64,000 bases of DNA, from positions 52,953 through 116,952 of the forward strand of contig JAOTXT010000002.1 in NCBI GenBank assembly GCA_029862205.1, written 5' to 3'. Position 1 is the first letter of the stretch. Every line of letters starts with the position of its first letter. Below, piece after piece: positions 41,129-49,448 of the stretch. The notes beneath the pieces are model-generated. The model worked only from the letters and a program-made list of their open reading frames with translations. It searched no databases and was not told the DNA's origin. Made by a program: the position numbers and the translations under genes. The stretch comes from Paracoccaceae bacterium (GTDB lineage: Bacteria > Pseudomonadota > Alphaproteobacteria > Rhodobacterales > Rhodobacteraceae).

Positions 41129-42265
41129 ATGGACTTCAACCTCTCCGACGAACGGCGGATGCTGCAGGAAACCGCGCGGCGGATGATCCGCGAGACCTAC
41201 CCCATCGAGAAACGCCACGACTTCGCCCGCAGCGAAAAGGGGTTCTCCGCCGATATCTGGCGCGATTTCGCCGAGCTTGGCCTGGTCGGCGCCCTACTGC
41301 CGGCGCAGGCTGGGGGTTACGGTGGCACCGGCGAGGACATCGCACTGGTCTTTGAGGAAGTGGGCCGGGGCCTGGTGGTCGAGCCTTTCTTGGCGACCGC
41401 GATCCTCGGCGCCTGGCCCCTTTGCGAGGCGGGAGGGGCCGAGGCGGGCGATGCCGGGACCCTGGAAGCGGTCATCGAGGGCCGCCATCTGCTGGCGCTC
41501 GCTCATGGCGAACCTGGCAGCCGCTATAGCCTGGCCCAGGTCAAGACGCAGGCGACCGAGAGCGGCGGCATCTGGCGGATCAGCGGGGTGAAATCCGTTG
41601 TGCTCAACGGCGACACGGCGGATGACCTGATCGTCTCGGCGCGGATCGCGGGTGCCGCGGAGGCGCAGGACGGGCTCGCCCTCTTCCGCGTCGATCCCAA
41701 GGACGAGGGCGTCGCCCGGCGCAGCTACGCCCTGATCGACGGCGGCGCGGCGGCGGACATCACGCTGGGCGAGGCCATCGGCACACCCATCGGCGCCCCC
41801 GGCGAGGCCTACCCGGTGATCGAGCGCACCATCGCCCGCGCGGCGCTCGCGGCGGCGGCCCAGGCGCTCGGCGCCATGGAGGCGGCCAAGGACCTGACGC
41901 TCGACTTTCTCAAGACCCGCACCCAGTTCGGCAAGCCGATCGGCGCCAACCAGGTGCTGCAGCACCGCATGGTCGACATGCTGATCGAGATTGAGCAATT
42001 GCGCTCGTGCGTGATGCTGGCCGCCTCGACGCTGGAAGCCGGCCGCGAGACACGCGAGCGCAACGTCTCGGCGGCGAAGCACCTGGCCGGCCGGGTCGGG
42101 CGCCAGGTCGCCGAGGAGGTGATCCAGATGCATGGCGGCGTCGGCATGACCTGGGAGCTGGCCGCCCCCCACTACGCCAAACGGATCGTGATGATCGACC
42201 ACCTTTTCGGCGACACCGATCACCATTTGGAGCGGTTCATCCACTTCTCGAAAGGCGCCGCATGA
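41129..42265 (+). CDS. Acyl-CoA dehydrogenase, second of a pair
   Basis: 378 residues from the ATG at 41129 (4 bp after the first dehydrogenase). It is more divergent: the substrate loop is poorly conserved (in place of the SEPGAGSD motif it reads HGEPGSRYSLAQ). The C-terminal half is typical (FLKTRTQFGKPIGANQVLQHRMVDMLIEIEQL and EEVIQMHGGVGMTWELAAPHYAKR). The pattern suggests a non-catalytic or half-active partner of the preceding subunit, as in steroid FadE pairs. It overlaps enoyl-CoA hydratase by four bases, so stoichiometric production is expected. Confidence 0.93.
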   Translation: MDFNLSDERRMLQETARRMIRETYPIEKRHDFARSEKGFSADIWRDFAELGLVGALLPAQAGGYGGTGEDIALVFEEVGRGLVVEPFLATAILGAWPLCEAGGAEAGDAGTLEAVIEGRHLLALAHGEPGSRYSLAQVKTQATESGGIWRISGVKSVVLNGDTADDLIVSARIAGAAEAQDGLALFRVDPKDEGVARRSYALIDGGAAADITLGEAIGTPIGAPGEAYPVIERTIARAALAAAAQALGAMEAAKDLTLDFLKTRTQFGKPIGANQVLQHRMVDMLIEIEQLRSCVMLAASTLEAGRETRERNVSAAKHLAGRVGRQVAEEVIQMHGGVGMTWELAAPHYAKRIVMIDHLFGDTDHHLERFIHFSKGAA

Positions 42266-43050
42266 CTGAGAAGCTGATTCTGGAGCGCAAGGGCCGAGTT
42301 CTGGTCGCCACCAACAACGATCCAGCGACCTGCAATTCCCTGAGCTGGGATTTCTATGACGGGTTCCGCGAGGCGGTGGAAGCGGCGGCGCAGGACCCGG
42401 AGATCGGCGCCATCGTGCTGACCGGGGCCGAGGGGTTCTTCTGCTCCGGCGGCAACGTCAACGGGCTGAAGGAGCGCAGCGAAGCCGATCATTCGACCCG
42501 CCGCTCCAGCGTCGACAAGCTGCACGCCATGATCCTGGCCATGCGCGCCTGTCCGAAGCCGGTCATCGCCGCGGTCGAGGGCGGTGCCGCCGGGGCAGGG
42601 GCCTCGCTGGCCGCGGCCTGCGACCTGGTCGTTGCGGCGAAAGACGCCTACGTCTCCGTCGCCTACATCAAGATCGGGCTCACGCCCGACGGGGGCGCGA
42701 CCGCGTTCCTGGGCTCCGCGCTGCCCCGGCAATTGCTGTCCGAGATGGTCTTCACCGGCGACCGCATCCCGGTCGAGCGCCTCTATCAGTGCGGCCTGAT
42801 AAACCGGCTGACCGAGCCCGGCGGCGCCGTGGCCGAGGCGATGGCGCTGGCCGAGCGGCTGGCGGATGGCCCGGCGCAGGCGCTGGGCGTGGGCAAGAAA
42901 CTCATCGACAGCGCCCGGCTCAATGACCTGAAGACGCAGCTCGGTCTCGAAGCGGAGGGCATCGCCACCGCGCTCGGCGGCGCGGAGGGCCAGGAAGGCA
43001 TCAGCGCCTTCCTCGAGAAGCGCAAGCCCGATTTCCGGGGCCTCAAATGA
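42262..43050 (+). CDS. Enoyl-CoA hydratase/isomerase family protein
   Basis: 262 residues starting in an ATGA overlap. Crotonase fold: oxyanion motifs GFFCSGGNVNGL (about 65-76) and EGGAAGAGASLAAACDLVVAA (about 105-125). At the two acidic positions typical of hydratases (Glu144 and Glu164 in rat) the sequence KIGLTPDGGATAFL has Asp in the second position only, so the exact reaction (hydration, isomerisation or a C-C cleavage) is open. It overlaps the following CMD gene (ATGA). Its role in the operon is to hydrate the enoyl-CoA made by the dehydrogenase pair. Confidence 0.93.
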   Translation: MTEKLILERKGRVLVATNNDPATCNSLSWDFYDGFREAVEAAAQDPEIGAIVLTGAEGFFCSGGNVNGLKERSEADHSTRRSSVDKLHAMILAMRACPKPVIAAVEGGAAGAGASLAAACDLVVAAKDAYVSVAYIKIGLTPDGGATAFLGSALPRQLLSEMVFTGDRIPVERLYQCGLINRLTEPGGAVAEAMALAERLADGPAQALGVGKKLIDSARLNDLKTQLGLEAEGIATALGGAEGQEGISAFLEKRKPDFRGLK

Positions 43051-43592
43051 CGCGGCTGCCCGATCTCGCCCGCGAGGCGATGACCGATCAGCAGCGCCGC
43101 ATCCATGACGAGATCGCCACGGGCCCGCGCGGCCGCGTCGAAGGCCCGCTCAAGGTTTGGCTACACTCGCCGGGCCTCGCCGATCACGCGCAAAAGCTCG
43201 GTGCCTATATGCGGTTTCAGTCGCGCCTGGAGCCGCGTCTCTCCGAGATTGCGATCTGCGTCACCGGCGCTCACTTCAAGGCGGAGTTCGAGTGGTGGGC
43301 CCATAGCCGTTTCGCCCATGACGCGGGCATCCCGGAAGCCGTCACCGAGGCGATCCGCAAGGGCGAGACGCCAGTCCTCGACGCGCCCGATCAGCAAGTG
43401 GTCTACGCCGCCGCCACCGAGCTCAACCGCGATCACGGCCTCAGCGACGAAACCCATGCCCGCGCGGTCCGGATCCTGGGCCTGCCGGCGCTCGTGGACC
43501 TGATCGCCGTCGTCGGCTACTACCACCTGGTCTCGCTGACCTTGAACACGTTCCAGATCCCCACCCCGGACGGCTCGCGCCCGTTCGGCTGA
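43047..43592 (+). CDS. Carboxymuconolactone decarboxylase family protein
   Basis: 181 residues in a four-base overlap with the hydratase. All-helical CMD fold: KLGAYMRFQSRLEPRLSEIAICVTGAHFKAEFEWWAHSRFA at about 50-90, where the redox pair CxxC of AhpD-type peroxidases is reduced to a single Cys, followed by an EFEWWAH segment. The lone cysteine plus the His make a decarboxylase or lactonising role more likely than peroxidase activity. Its operon position fits a ring-containing substrate, but no reaction can be fixed. Confidence 0.9.
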   Translation: MTRLPDLAREAMTDQQRRIHDEIATGPRGRVEGPLKVWLHSPGLADHAQKLGAYMRFQSRLEPRLSEIAICVTGAHFKAEFEWWAHSRFAHDAGIPEAVTEAIRKGETPVLDAPDQQVVYAAATELNRDHGLSDETHARAVRILGLPALVDLIAVVGYYHLVSLTLNTFQIPTPDGSRPFG

Positions 43593-43619
43593 CCCATCCC
43601 AACACCCATTGGAGACCCC

Positions 43620-44741
43620 ATGGCCTCGAACCTTTTCTCGCCCATCAGCCTGCGTTCGCTCGAACTTTCCAACCGCGTCGTTGTCGCGCCCATGTGCCAA
43701 TACAGCGCCATCGACGGCACCATGACCGACTGGCACCTGATGCATCTGGGCCAGTTCGCGGTCTCGGGCGTTGGTCTGGTGATCGTCGAGGCGACCGGGG
43801 TCGAGGCGGCGGGGCGCATCACGCCCGGCTGCACCGGGCTCTGGTCCGACGAGAACGAGGCGGCGATGGAGCGGGTGATCCGGTTCTTCCGCGACTACGG
43901 CTCGGCCAAGATCGGCATCCAACTCGGCCATGCGGGGCGCAAGGCCTCGGTCGACCTGCCTTGGAACGGCGGCGCGCCCCTGACGGCCGAGAAAGGGGCC
44001 TGGCAGACGGTTGGCCCCTCCGCCGTCGCCTATGGCCCGGGCTGGCATACGCCGGACCAGATGAACGGCCAGATCCTGCAGCGGGTGCGCGATGGCTTCG
44101 CCCAAGCCACCAAACGGGCGGTGCGCCTGGACTATGACCTGGTCGAGATCCACAGCGCGCACGGATACCTGCTGCACCAGTTCCTGTCGCCGATCTCGAA
44201 CAAGCGCGACGACGAGTATGGCGGCAGCCTGGAGAACCGGATGCGGTTCCCGCTGGAGGTCTTCGATGTGGTCCGGGCCGAGTGGCCCGACGACAAGCCG
44301 CTGGGCGTCCGCTTCTCGGCCACCGACTGGGTCGAGGGCTCGGGCTGGGATCTGGAGACCGCGATCGAATATGCCGCCGCGCTCAAGGAGCGGGGCTGCG
44401 ATTTCGTCGATATCTCCTCGGGCGGCAATTCACCCGATCAGAAGATCGTGGTGGGGCCGGGCTACCAGACCCGGTTCGCCGCCGAGATCAAGCGTGCCAC
44501 CGGCCTGCCGACCATGGCGGTTGGGCGGATCATCGACCCGGTCCAGGCCGAGACGATCGTCGCCAGCGGTCAGGCGGATATGGTGGCCCTGGCGCGCGGG
44601 ATGCTCTACGACCCGCGCTGGCCCTGGCACGCGGCCGAGGAGCTGCGCAGCCAGGCCGCTTTCCCGCCGCAATACCAGCGGACGCATCCGAGCCTCCAGG
44701 GTGAGCCGATCCCGGGAAATCCGCCGGTCGTAAAGCAATAG
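43620..44741 (+). CDS. Old yellow enzyme family NADH:flavin oxidoreductase (YqjM-like)
   Basis: 373 residues; FMN-binding barrel. Cys26 in VVAPMCQYSA is the redox-tuning residue of the thermophilic-like (YqjM) class. QLGHAGRKAS and the EIHSAHGYLLHQFLSPISNKRDDEYGGSLENR signature (about 175-207) hold the substrate-binding His pair and the barrel core. GRIIDPVQAETIVASGQADMVALARGMLYDP completes the FMN phosphate site. It reduces activated C=C bonds in enones or enoyl compounds with NAD(P)H. Last gene of the long operon; hairpins follow at 44814-44862. Confidence 0.94.
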   Translation: MASNLFSPISLRSLELSNRVVVAPMCQYSAIDGTMTDWHLMHLGQFAVSGVGLVIVEATGVEAAGRITPGCTGLWSDENEAAMERVIRFFRDYGSAKIGIQLGHAGRKASVDLPWNGGAPLTAEKGAWQTVGPSAVAYGPGWHTPDQMNGQILQRVRDGFAQATKRAVRLDYDLVEIHSAHGYLLHQFLSPISNKRDDEYGGSLENRMRFPLEVFDVVRAEWPDDKPLGVRFSATDWVEGSGWDLETAIEYAAALKERGCDFVDISSGGNSPDQKIVVGPGYQTRFAAEIKRATGLPTMAVGRIIDPVQAETIVASGQADMVALARGMLYDPRWPWHAAEELRSQAAFPPQYQRTHPSLQGEPIPGNPPVVKQ

Positions 44742-44813
44742 CACAATGACGGATTCGGCGAGGACACTAGCTCCAAAGAGAGGAGGGCAGCGACCGGTCG
44801 CGGGCGGAAGCAA

Positions 44814-44862
44814 AGCGCCCGCCCGGGGGGCGGTCGGGCGCTGCCCGGCGGTGCCCGCCGGG
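44814..44862 (+). terminator. Two adjacent GC-rich hairpins after the catabolic operon
   Basis: AGCGCCCG (44814-44821) pairs with CGGGCGCT (44835-44842), and CCCGGCGG-tgc-CCGCCGGG occupies 44844-44862. They lie 70-120 bases past the old yellow enzyme stop and before the enolase-superfamily gene, in a 201-bp gap with no gene. No T-tract follows, so they may be rho-linked or protective. Confidence 0.6.
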
Positions 44863-44942
44863 TGGCCTAATGGCAATGCATGCCGGAAGATATAATGAAT
44901 CCGTGCATTGGGTTTGAGTAACGCGAAAGGATTGGTCGGGAA

Positions 44943-46028
44943 ATGATCATCCAGGACATCCGCACCCACCTGCTCTCGGTCCCGTTCGCCGATCCGCCGA
45001 AGACCGGGTTCCTGACGCTCGGCGGTATCGACCTACTGGTAGTCGAGGTCGAGACCAAATCCGGGGTCATCGGCACCGGCCACCTGCACCCGCTGGCGGG
45101 CGGAATGCGGACGCTCGAGACCTGCATCCACGAGATGCTGAAGCCGTTGCTGATCGGCCAGGACGCCCGCCAGGTCGACGCGCTGTGGCAGCGCATGTGG
45201 CAGGCGACCTTCATCCAGGGCCGGATGGGGATCACGGTCATGGCCATGTCCGCCATCGACATTGCGCTCTGGGACGCGGTAGGGCGCGATCAGGGCAAGC
45301 CGCTCTGGCAGATCTGGGGCGGCGAAAACCGCGACATGCCGGTCTATGGCTCCGGCTGCTATCGGGGGCTGGGCCATAACGGCATGATCGAGAAGGCCGA
45401 GCGGTTCGTCGCTGAAGGCTTCGACGCGATCAAGATGCAGGTGGCGCACCTGTTCACGCATGACCAGGACGTGGCCAATGTGCGCGACATGCGCGCGGCG
45501 CTGGGGGACCGCATCCAGATCATGGTCGACGTCAACCAGGGCTGGACCGCCGAGGAGGCGATCACCGTTGGGCGCCGGCTGGACGATTTCGACATTGCCT
45601 GGCTGGAAGAGCCGGTCATGGCGGACGATTTCGACGGCTACCACGCGGTGGCCGATGCGATCCGCACCCCCGTCGTCGGCGGCGAGAACCACTTCACTCA
45701 CCACGACCTGAAGCCCTTCTTCGCCAGCGGAAAGGTGCCGATCCTGCAGCCCGACATCATGCGCGGCGGTTTTACCGAGCTGCGCGTGATCGCCGAGAAG
45801 GCACACCAGGCGGGCCTGACCATCGCCCCGCATATGTTCCCGGAGCTCTCGACCCACCTGGTCGCATCGATCCCCAACCCCTCCTGGCTCGAATATATGG
45901 GCTGGTACGACCACCTCTGGGTGAACCCCGTGCTCCCCTCGGGCGGCACCATGCGCGCCCCCGACCGCCCGGGCCACGGCATGGACTTCAGGCCCGAGCT
46001 TTTCACCGAGTTTCGATACAAAGGTTGA
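44943..46028 (+). CDS. Enolase-superfamily protein (mandelate racemase/muconate cycloisomerase type)
   Basis: 361 residues. The capping domain at 1-125 is followed by the barrel. Catalytic positions can be read: Lys164-Met-Gln166 at the end of strand 2, Mg ligands Asp196 (DVNQGW), Glu222 (LEEPV) and Glu248 (GGENH), Asp271 and His297 (APHMFPEL). The usual K-x-K base pair is K-x-Q, so only one Lys remains; the His-Asp dyad is present. That fits a dehydratase of an acid sugar or an unassigned member rather than a classical two-base racemase. It stands alone after the hairpins, with weak ribosome spacing. Confidence 0.93.
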   Translation: MIIQDIRTHLLSVPFADPPKTGFLTLGGIDLLVVEVETKSGVIGTGHLHPLAGGMRTLETCIHEMLKPLLIGQDARQVDALWQRMWQATFIQGRMGITVMAMSAIDIALWDAVGRDQGKPLWQIWGGENRDMPVYGSGCYRGLGHNGMIEKAERFVAEGFDAIKMQVAHLFTHDQDVANVRDMRAALGDRIQIMVDVNQGWTAEEAITVGRRLDDFDIAWLEEPVMADDFDGYHAVADAIRTPVVGGENHFTHHDLKPFFASGKVPILQPDIMRGGFTELRVIAEKAHQAGLTIAPHMFPELSTHLVASIPNPSWLEYMGWYDHLWVNPVLPSGGTMRAPDRPGHGMDFRPELFTEFRYKG

Positions 46029-46036
46029 CGATGATT

Positions 46037-46195
46037 GGTGGGTTGAAAACCCACCCCACCGGTTTGGGGTAGGGCGGGGTTTCACCCCGCCAACACCCCG
46101 CCAACACCTCGTGAACAACGTGTAGGGTGGATGCTCCGCACCCACCGTCTGCCCGCGCCGTATATCCCGCGGTGGGTGCGGAGCACCCACCCTAC
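46037..46195. repeat. Cluster of three inverted repeats, the last 26-nt arms
   Basis: GGTGGGTT-gaa-AACCCACC at 46037-46055; GGCGGGGT-ttc-ACCCCGCC at 46073-46091; and a large pair whose left arm (46122-46147) begins GTAGGGTGG and right arm (46170-46195) ends CCACCCTAC, complementary at 25 of 26 positions. The rest of the 265-bp gap to 46293 is AT-rich around 46230-46290, with no gene. Confidence 0.85.
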
Positions 46196-46291
46196 AGCCC
46201 GTTGCGCAAGATGGCGGAGCAGCGCACGCCGTTCATAAAGAATGCGTAAATCCCTTTAACAAATACATATATTACAAATGCTTAAGAAGAA

Positions 46292-46305
46292 TCTCACATG
46301 TGAGA
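46292..46305. promoter_or_regulatory. 14-bp perfect palindrome covering the MFS stop codon
   Basis: TCTCACATGTGAGA is a perfect palindrome whose centre contains the TGA stop of the MFS gene on the minus strand. It lies at the edge of an AT-rich stretch. It could be a terminator stem or a site for a dimeric protein; its effect is unknown. Confidence 0.45.
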
Positions 46306-47484
46306 GCCCACCGATTTCGGCAGCGTCAGCGCCAAGCCGAGCCCGACCGACGCCAGCGCCGCCAGCCCCAGGAAGGCGGGCGTATAGCTGCCGCTCAGGT
46401 CGAAGGCCCGGCCCGCCAGGATCGGCCCGATCGAGCCACCGATCGTGCCGAAGAACAGCACTGCGCCGAAGCTGGTGCCATGGGCGCGCAAGCCGAAATA
46501 CTCGGCCACGGTCGGCGCCACCACGGTGAAGAACCCCCCATGCGCGAAGCCATAGACTGCGACCGCGCCGAACAGAACCCATGGGCTGGTGATCACCGCC
46601 ATCGCCACCATGCTGGCGATCAGCGGCACGAAGCAGATCACGTAGGCCCGCCGGCCCTTGATCCGGTCGATCAGCGTGCCGACGGTCAGCCGCCCCAGGA
46701 TGCTGGCCCCGGCGGTGACCGACAGCAGAATGGCCGCCACGGCTGTGGTCAGCCCCAGATCGGTCCCGTGCACCACGATGTGCAGCGGCACGGTGGTCAG
46801 CGTCGGGAAGAACAGGAACTGGATTGCACAGATGGTCCAGAAGGCCCGGGTCCGGCGCACGTGATCGAAGGTCAACCCAGTGTCGGCACCCGGTGTGCCG
46901 GCCTCGGCTTTGGGCGCCGGGCGGATCGCCAGGGCACCGGTCACCAGCAGGAACACGGCGGCAATCCCCAGCGCCATCACCGCCGAGCGCCAGCCGAACC
47001 AGGCGATCAGGAAGGCGGCGACCGGGGGCACGGTCATCTGCCCGACCGCCGTGCCCACCTTGACGATCCCGGTCATCATCCCCCGGCGGGCCTGGAACCA
47101 GCGGGCCACGGTCGAGAGCGTCACCACGTCATGGGTCGCCAGGCCAAGCCCCATGAACAGCCCAAAGATCGCCAACAGCTCCCACTGAGCGGTCACCTGC
47201 GACATCAGCCCGTAGCCGACCCCATAGACCAGCCCCGCGACCAGCAGCACGATCCGCGGCCCATAGCGGTCGCTAAGCCTTCCGCAAAAGATCGCCAGGA
47301 GCCCCATGACCAGAAACGAGATCGACTGGCAGGCCGAGAGAAACGTCCGTGACCAGCCGAATTCGGTCTCGAACTCCTTGATCAGCACGGAATACGAGAA
47401 CAGCAGCCCGATCGTCGTGAACTGGATCAGGCAGGCCCCCAGCACGACCCGGTAGCGCGGGTCGATGGTCTCGGTCCCCGTCAT
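46294..47484 (-). CDS. Major facilitator superfamily transporter
   Basis: 396 residues, twelve predicted helices with the usual central loop (PAPKAEAGTPGADTG near 205). MFS motif A-like GRLSDRYGPR occurs at about 68-77, and GRLTVGTLIDRIKGRR in the second half. The overall pattern is that of monocarboxylate/oxalate-formate type carriers. It imports or exports a small organic acid, probably with protons. It is last of a three-gene minus-strand unit with a quinone oxidoreductase and an SDR (gaps 46 and 38 bp). The C-terminus ends VGSHM and the stop lies in a perfect palindrome. Confidence 0.93.
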   Translation of the reverse strand: MTGTETIDPRYRVVLGACLIQFTTIGLLFSYSVLIKEFETEFGWSRTFLSACQSISFLVMGLLAIFCGRLSDRYGPRIVLLVAGLVYGVGYGLMSQVTAQWELLAIFGLFMGLGLATHDVVTLSTVARWFQARRGMMTGIVKVGTAVGQMTVPPVAAFLIAWFGWRSAVMALGIAAVFLLVTGALAIRPAPKAEAGTPGADTGLTFDHVRRTRAFWTICAIQFLFFPTLTTVPLHIVVHGTDLGLTTAVAAILLSVTAGASILGRLTVGTLIDRIKGRRAYVICFVPLIASMVAMAVITSPWVLFGAVAVYGFAHGGFFTVVAPTVAEYFGLRAHGTSFGAVLFFGTIGGSIGPILAGRAFDLSGSYTPAFLGLAALASVGLGLALTLPKSVGSHM

Positions 47485-47530
47485 CGGTGCTCTCGTTTGC
47501 TTGGGCAGGGCCCGGCCCGCCCGGATTGGG

Positions 47531-48508
47531 TCACGGCATCAGGATCGTGGTGCCCGTGGTCTGGCGGCCCTCCAGGTCGTCATGGGCCTGGGCCACGTCC
47601 GCCAGCGGATAGGTCTGGTTGATCCGGATCTTGACCTTGCCCAGCGTCACCATGGCGAACAGGTCGTCGGCCCGTGCCTGGCAATCCTCGCGGCTGGCGA
47701 TGTGGGTGAAGAGGGTAGGCCGGGTCAGGAACAGCGAGCCCTTGCCCGCCAGCACCTGTGGATCAACCGGATCGGGTTTGCCGGAGGCATTGCCGAACGT
47801 GACCATGGTGCCGAGCGGGCGCAGGCAGTCGAGCGAGCCCTCCCAGGTCGCCTTGCCGACCGAATCGAGCGCCGCGTCGACGCCCTTGCCGCCGGTGATC
47901 TCCTTGACCTCGGCGACCCAGTCCTGGGTGCTGTAGTTGATCGCATGAGCGGCGCCGTGGTCCTTGGCCAGCTGGCATTTCTCGTCCGTCCCAGCCGTGC
48001 CTATCAGCGTGATCCCCATCGCTCGCGCCCACTGGCAGGCGATCAGGCCGACACCCCCCGCCGCAGCGTGGAATAGGATCGTGTCGCCGGGCTTGGCGCG
48101 CGAGGAGCTCGAGAACAGGTATTCGGTGGTCAGGCCTTTCAGCATCATCGCCGCGCCGGTCTCGAAATCGATCGCGTCCGGCAGCTTGCAGACATGCATC
48201 GCCTTCATCAACCGCGCGGTGCAATAGGCACCCGGCGGGGCCGACGCATAAGCTGCGCGGTCGCCCTCGGCCAGATGGGTCACGCCCTCGCCGACCGCCT
48301 CGATCACGCCGGCACCCTCCATGCCCAGCGTCACCGGCAGGGACAGGGGGTAGACGCCGCTCCGCTGATAGATGTCGATGAAGTTCAGCCCGCAGGCATG
48401 GTGGCGGATGCGCACCTCGCCGGGGCCGGGATCGCCGGCCTCGACATCGACGAGTTGCATCTTGTCGGATCCGCCGAATTCCTCGATGCGGACAGCCTTC
48501 TCGGACAT
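47531..48508 (-). CDS. Zinc-independent quinone oxidoreductase (MDR family)
   Basis: 325 residues; ribosome site GGGAGAG before the ATG. An N-terminal GroES-like domain (HHACGLNFIDIYQRSGVYPLSLPVTLGMEGAGVI, the NFID-Y motif of quinone reductases) lacks the catalytic zinc cysteines of alcohol dehydrogenases. The Rossmann domain has FHAAAGGVGLIACQWARA near 147 for NADPH, and GTAGTDEKCQLAKDHGA follows. It reduces quinones or enones with NADPH in the cytosol. Part of the SDR-QOR-MFS minus-strand unit. Confidence 0.94.
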   Translation of the reverse strand: MSEKAVRIEEFGGSDKMQLVDVEAGDPGPGEVRIRHHACGLNFIDIYQRSGVYPLSLPVTLGMEGAGVIEAVGEGVTHLAEGDRAAYASAPPGAYCTARLMKAMHVCKLPDAIDFETGAAMMLKGLTTEYLFSSSSRAKPGDTILFHAAAGGVGLIACQWARAMGITLIGTAGTDEKCQLAKDHGAAHAINYSTQDWVAEVKEITGGKGVDAALDSVGKATWEGSLDCLRPLGTMVTFGNASGKPDPVDPQVLAGKGSLFLTRPTLFTHIASREDCQARADDLFAMVTLGKVKIRINQTYPLADVAQAHDDLEGRQTTGTTILMP

Positions 48509-48546
48509 GTCTCTCTCCCTAGGTTCGTAGTGTTTCCGCGATTAGA

Positions 48547-49377
48547 TCACGCATTCGGATTGGGCGCTACACAGGTCGCGCTGAGGCCCCCATCGACGAT
48601 CAGCTCGGTGCCGGTGACGTGCTTGGCCTCGTCCGAGGCCAGGAACAAGGCCGCATAGGCCACGTCCCAGGCCTCCCCCATATGGCCCATGGGCACCTGG
48701 GCGTGGCGTGCGGCGATCAGGCCCTCGGCGTCGTCCGGGCTGCGCGCCTTGACCAGGCGCTCGGTCACCAGCGGCGTGTTCATCAGCCCTGGCACGACCG
48801 TGTTCACGCGCACGCCTTGGGGCGCGTATTTGACCGCCGTCACCTGGCTCATCTTGATCACGCCCGCCTTCGCCGCCGCGTAGGCCACGCAATCTGGCCC
48901 GAAGAACCGCAGCGCCGCGATCGATGCCAGGTTGACGATCGCACCGCCGCCCTGAGCGACCATGATCGGGATCATGCGCTTCATCGACTGAAAGACATAA
49001 GCTAGGTTGTGGTCCATCTGGCGCGCCCAGACGTCGTCGGACATCGAGACCACATCGCCGGGCGCCGAGCCGCCGACATTGTTGACCAGGATGTCGATCC
49101 GGCCGAGGCGTTCATGGGCGTCCGCGACCATGGCATCCAGCTCCTGGCTGTTGGTCGCGTCGCATGTGCCCGTGAGGATGCTCAGCCCCTCAGCCTGGGC
49201 AAGATCGGCGGTGTTGGCCAGCGCCGCCTGGTCGCGATCTGTGCCGAAGACCGTGGCGCCTTCGCGGGCGAACAGGACCGAGGTGGCACGGCCATTGCCC
49301 CAGCCCTCGCCGACCGAGCCAGCGCCGATGATTAGCGCCGTCTTGCCGGCCAGCCGTCCTTTCAATCCTGCGGGCAA
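48547..49377 (-). CDS. SDR family oxidoreductase with an altered glycine motif
   Basis: 276 residues from a TTG at 49377, five bases after AGGGAG; no ATG in frame is well placed (a second TTG lies at 49365). The N-terminus has GAGSVGEGWGNGRA instead of TGxxxGIG, a longer glycine-rich loop seen in one SDR subgroup. Downstream features are regular: NNVGG, the catalytic SIAALRFFGPDCVAYAAAKAG (Ser, Tyr-x3-Lys), and VPGLMNTP. It oxidises or reduces a hydroxy or keto group with NAD(P). It starts 71 bp from the divergent enoyl-CoA hydratase and heads the SDR-QOR-MFS unit. Confidence 0.9.
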   Translation of the reverse strand: MPAGLKGRLAGKTALIIGAGSVGEGWGNGRATSVLFAREGATVFGTDRDQAALANTADLAQAEGLSILTGTCDATNSQELDAMVADAHERLGRIDILVNNVGGSAPGDVVSMSDDVWARQMDHNLAYVFQSMKRMIPIMVAQGGGAIVNLASIAALRFFGPDCVAYAAAKAGVIKMSQVTAVKYAPQGVRVNTVVPGLMNTPLVTERLVKARSPDDAEGLIAARHAQVPMGHMGEAWDVAYAALFLASDEAKHVTGTELIVDGGLSATCVAPNPNA

Positions 49378-49448
49378 ACATCTCTCCCTTGATGCGAGCG
49401 GGCGGCGAAACCGCTTGCCCGCTGCTTCCACCCCTTTACTCTCGGCTC

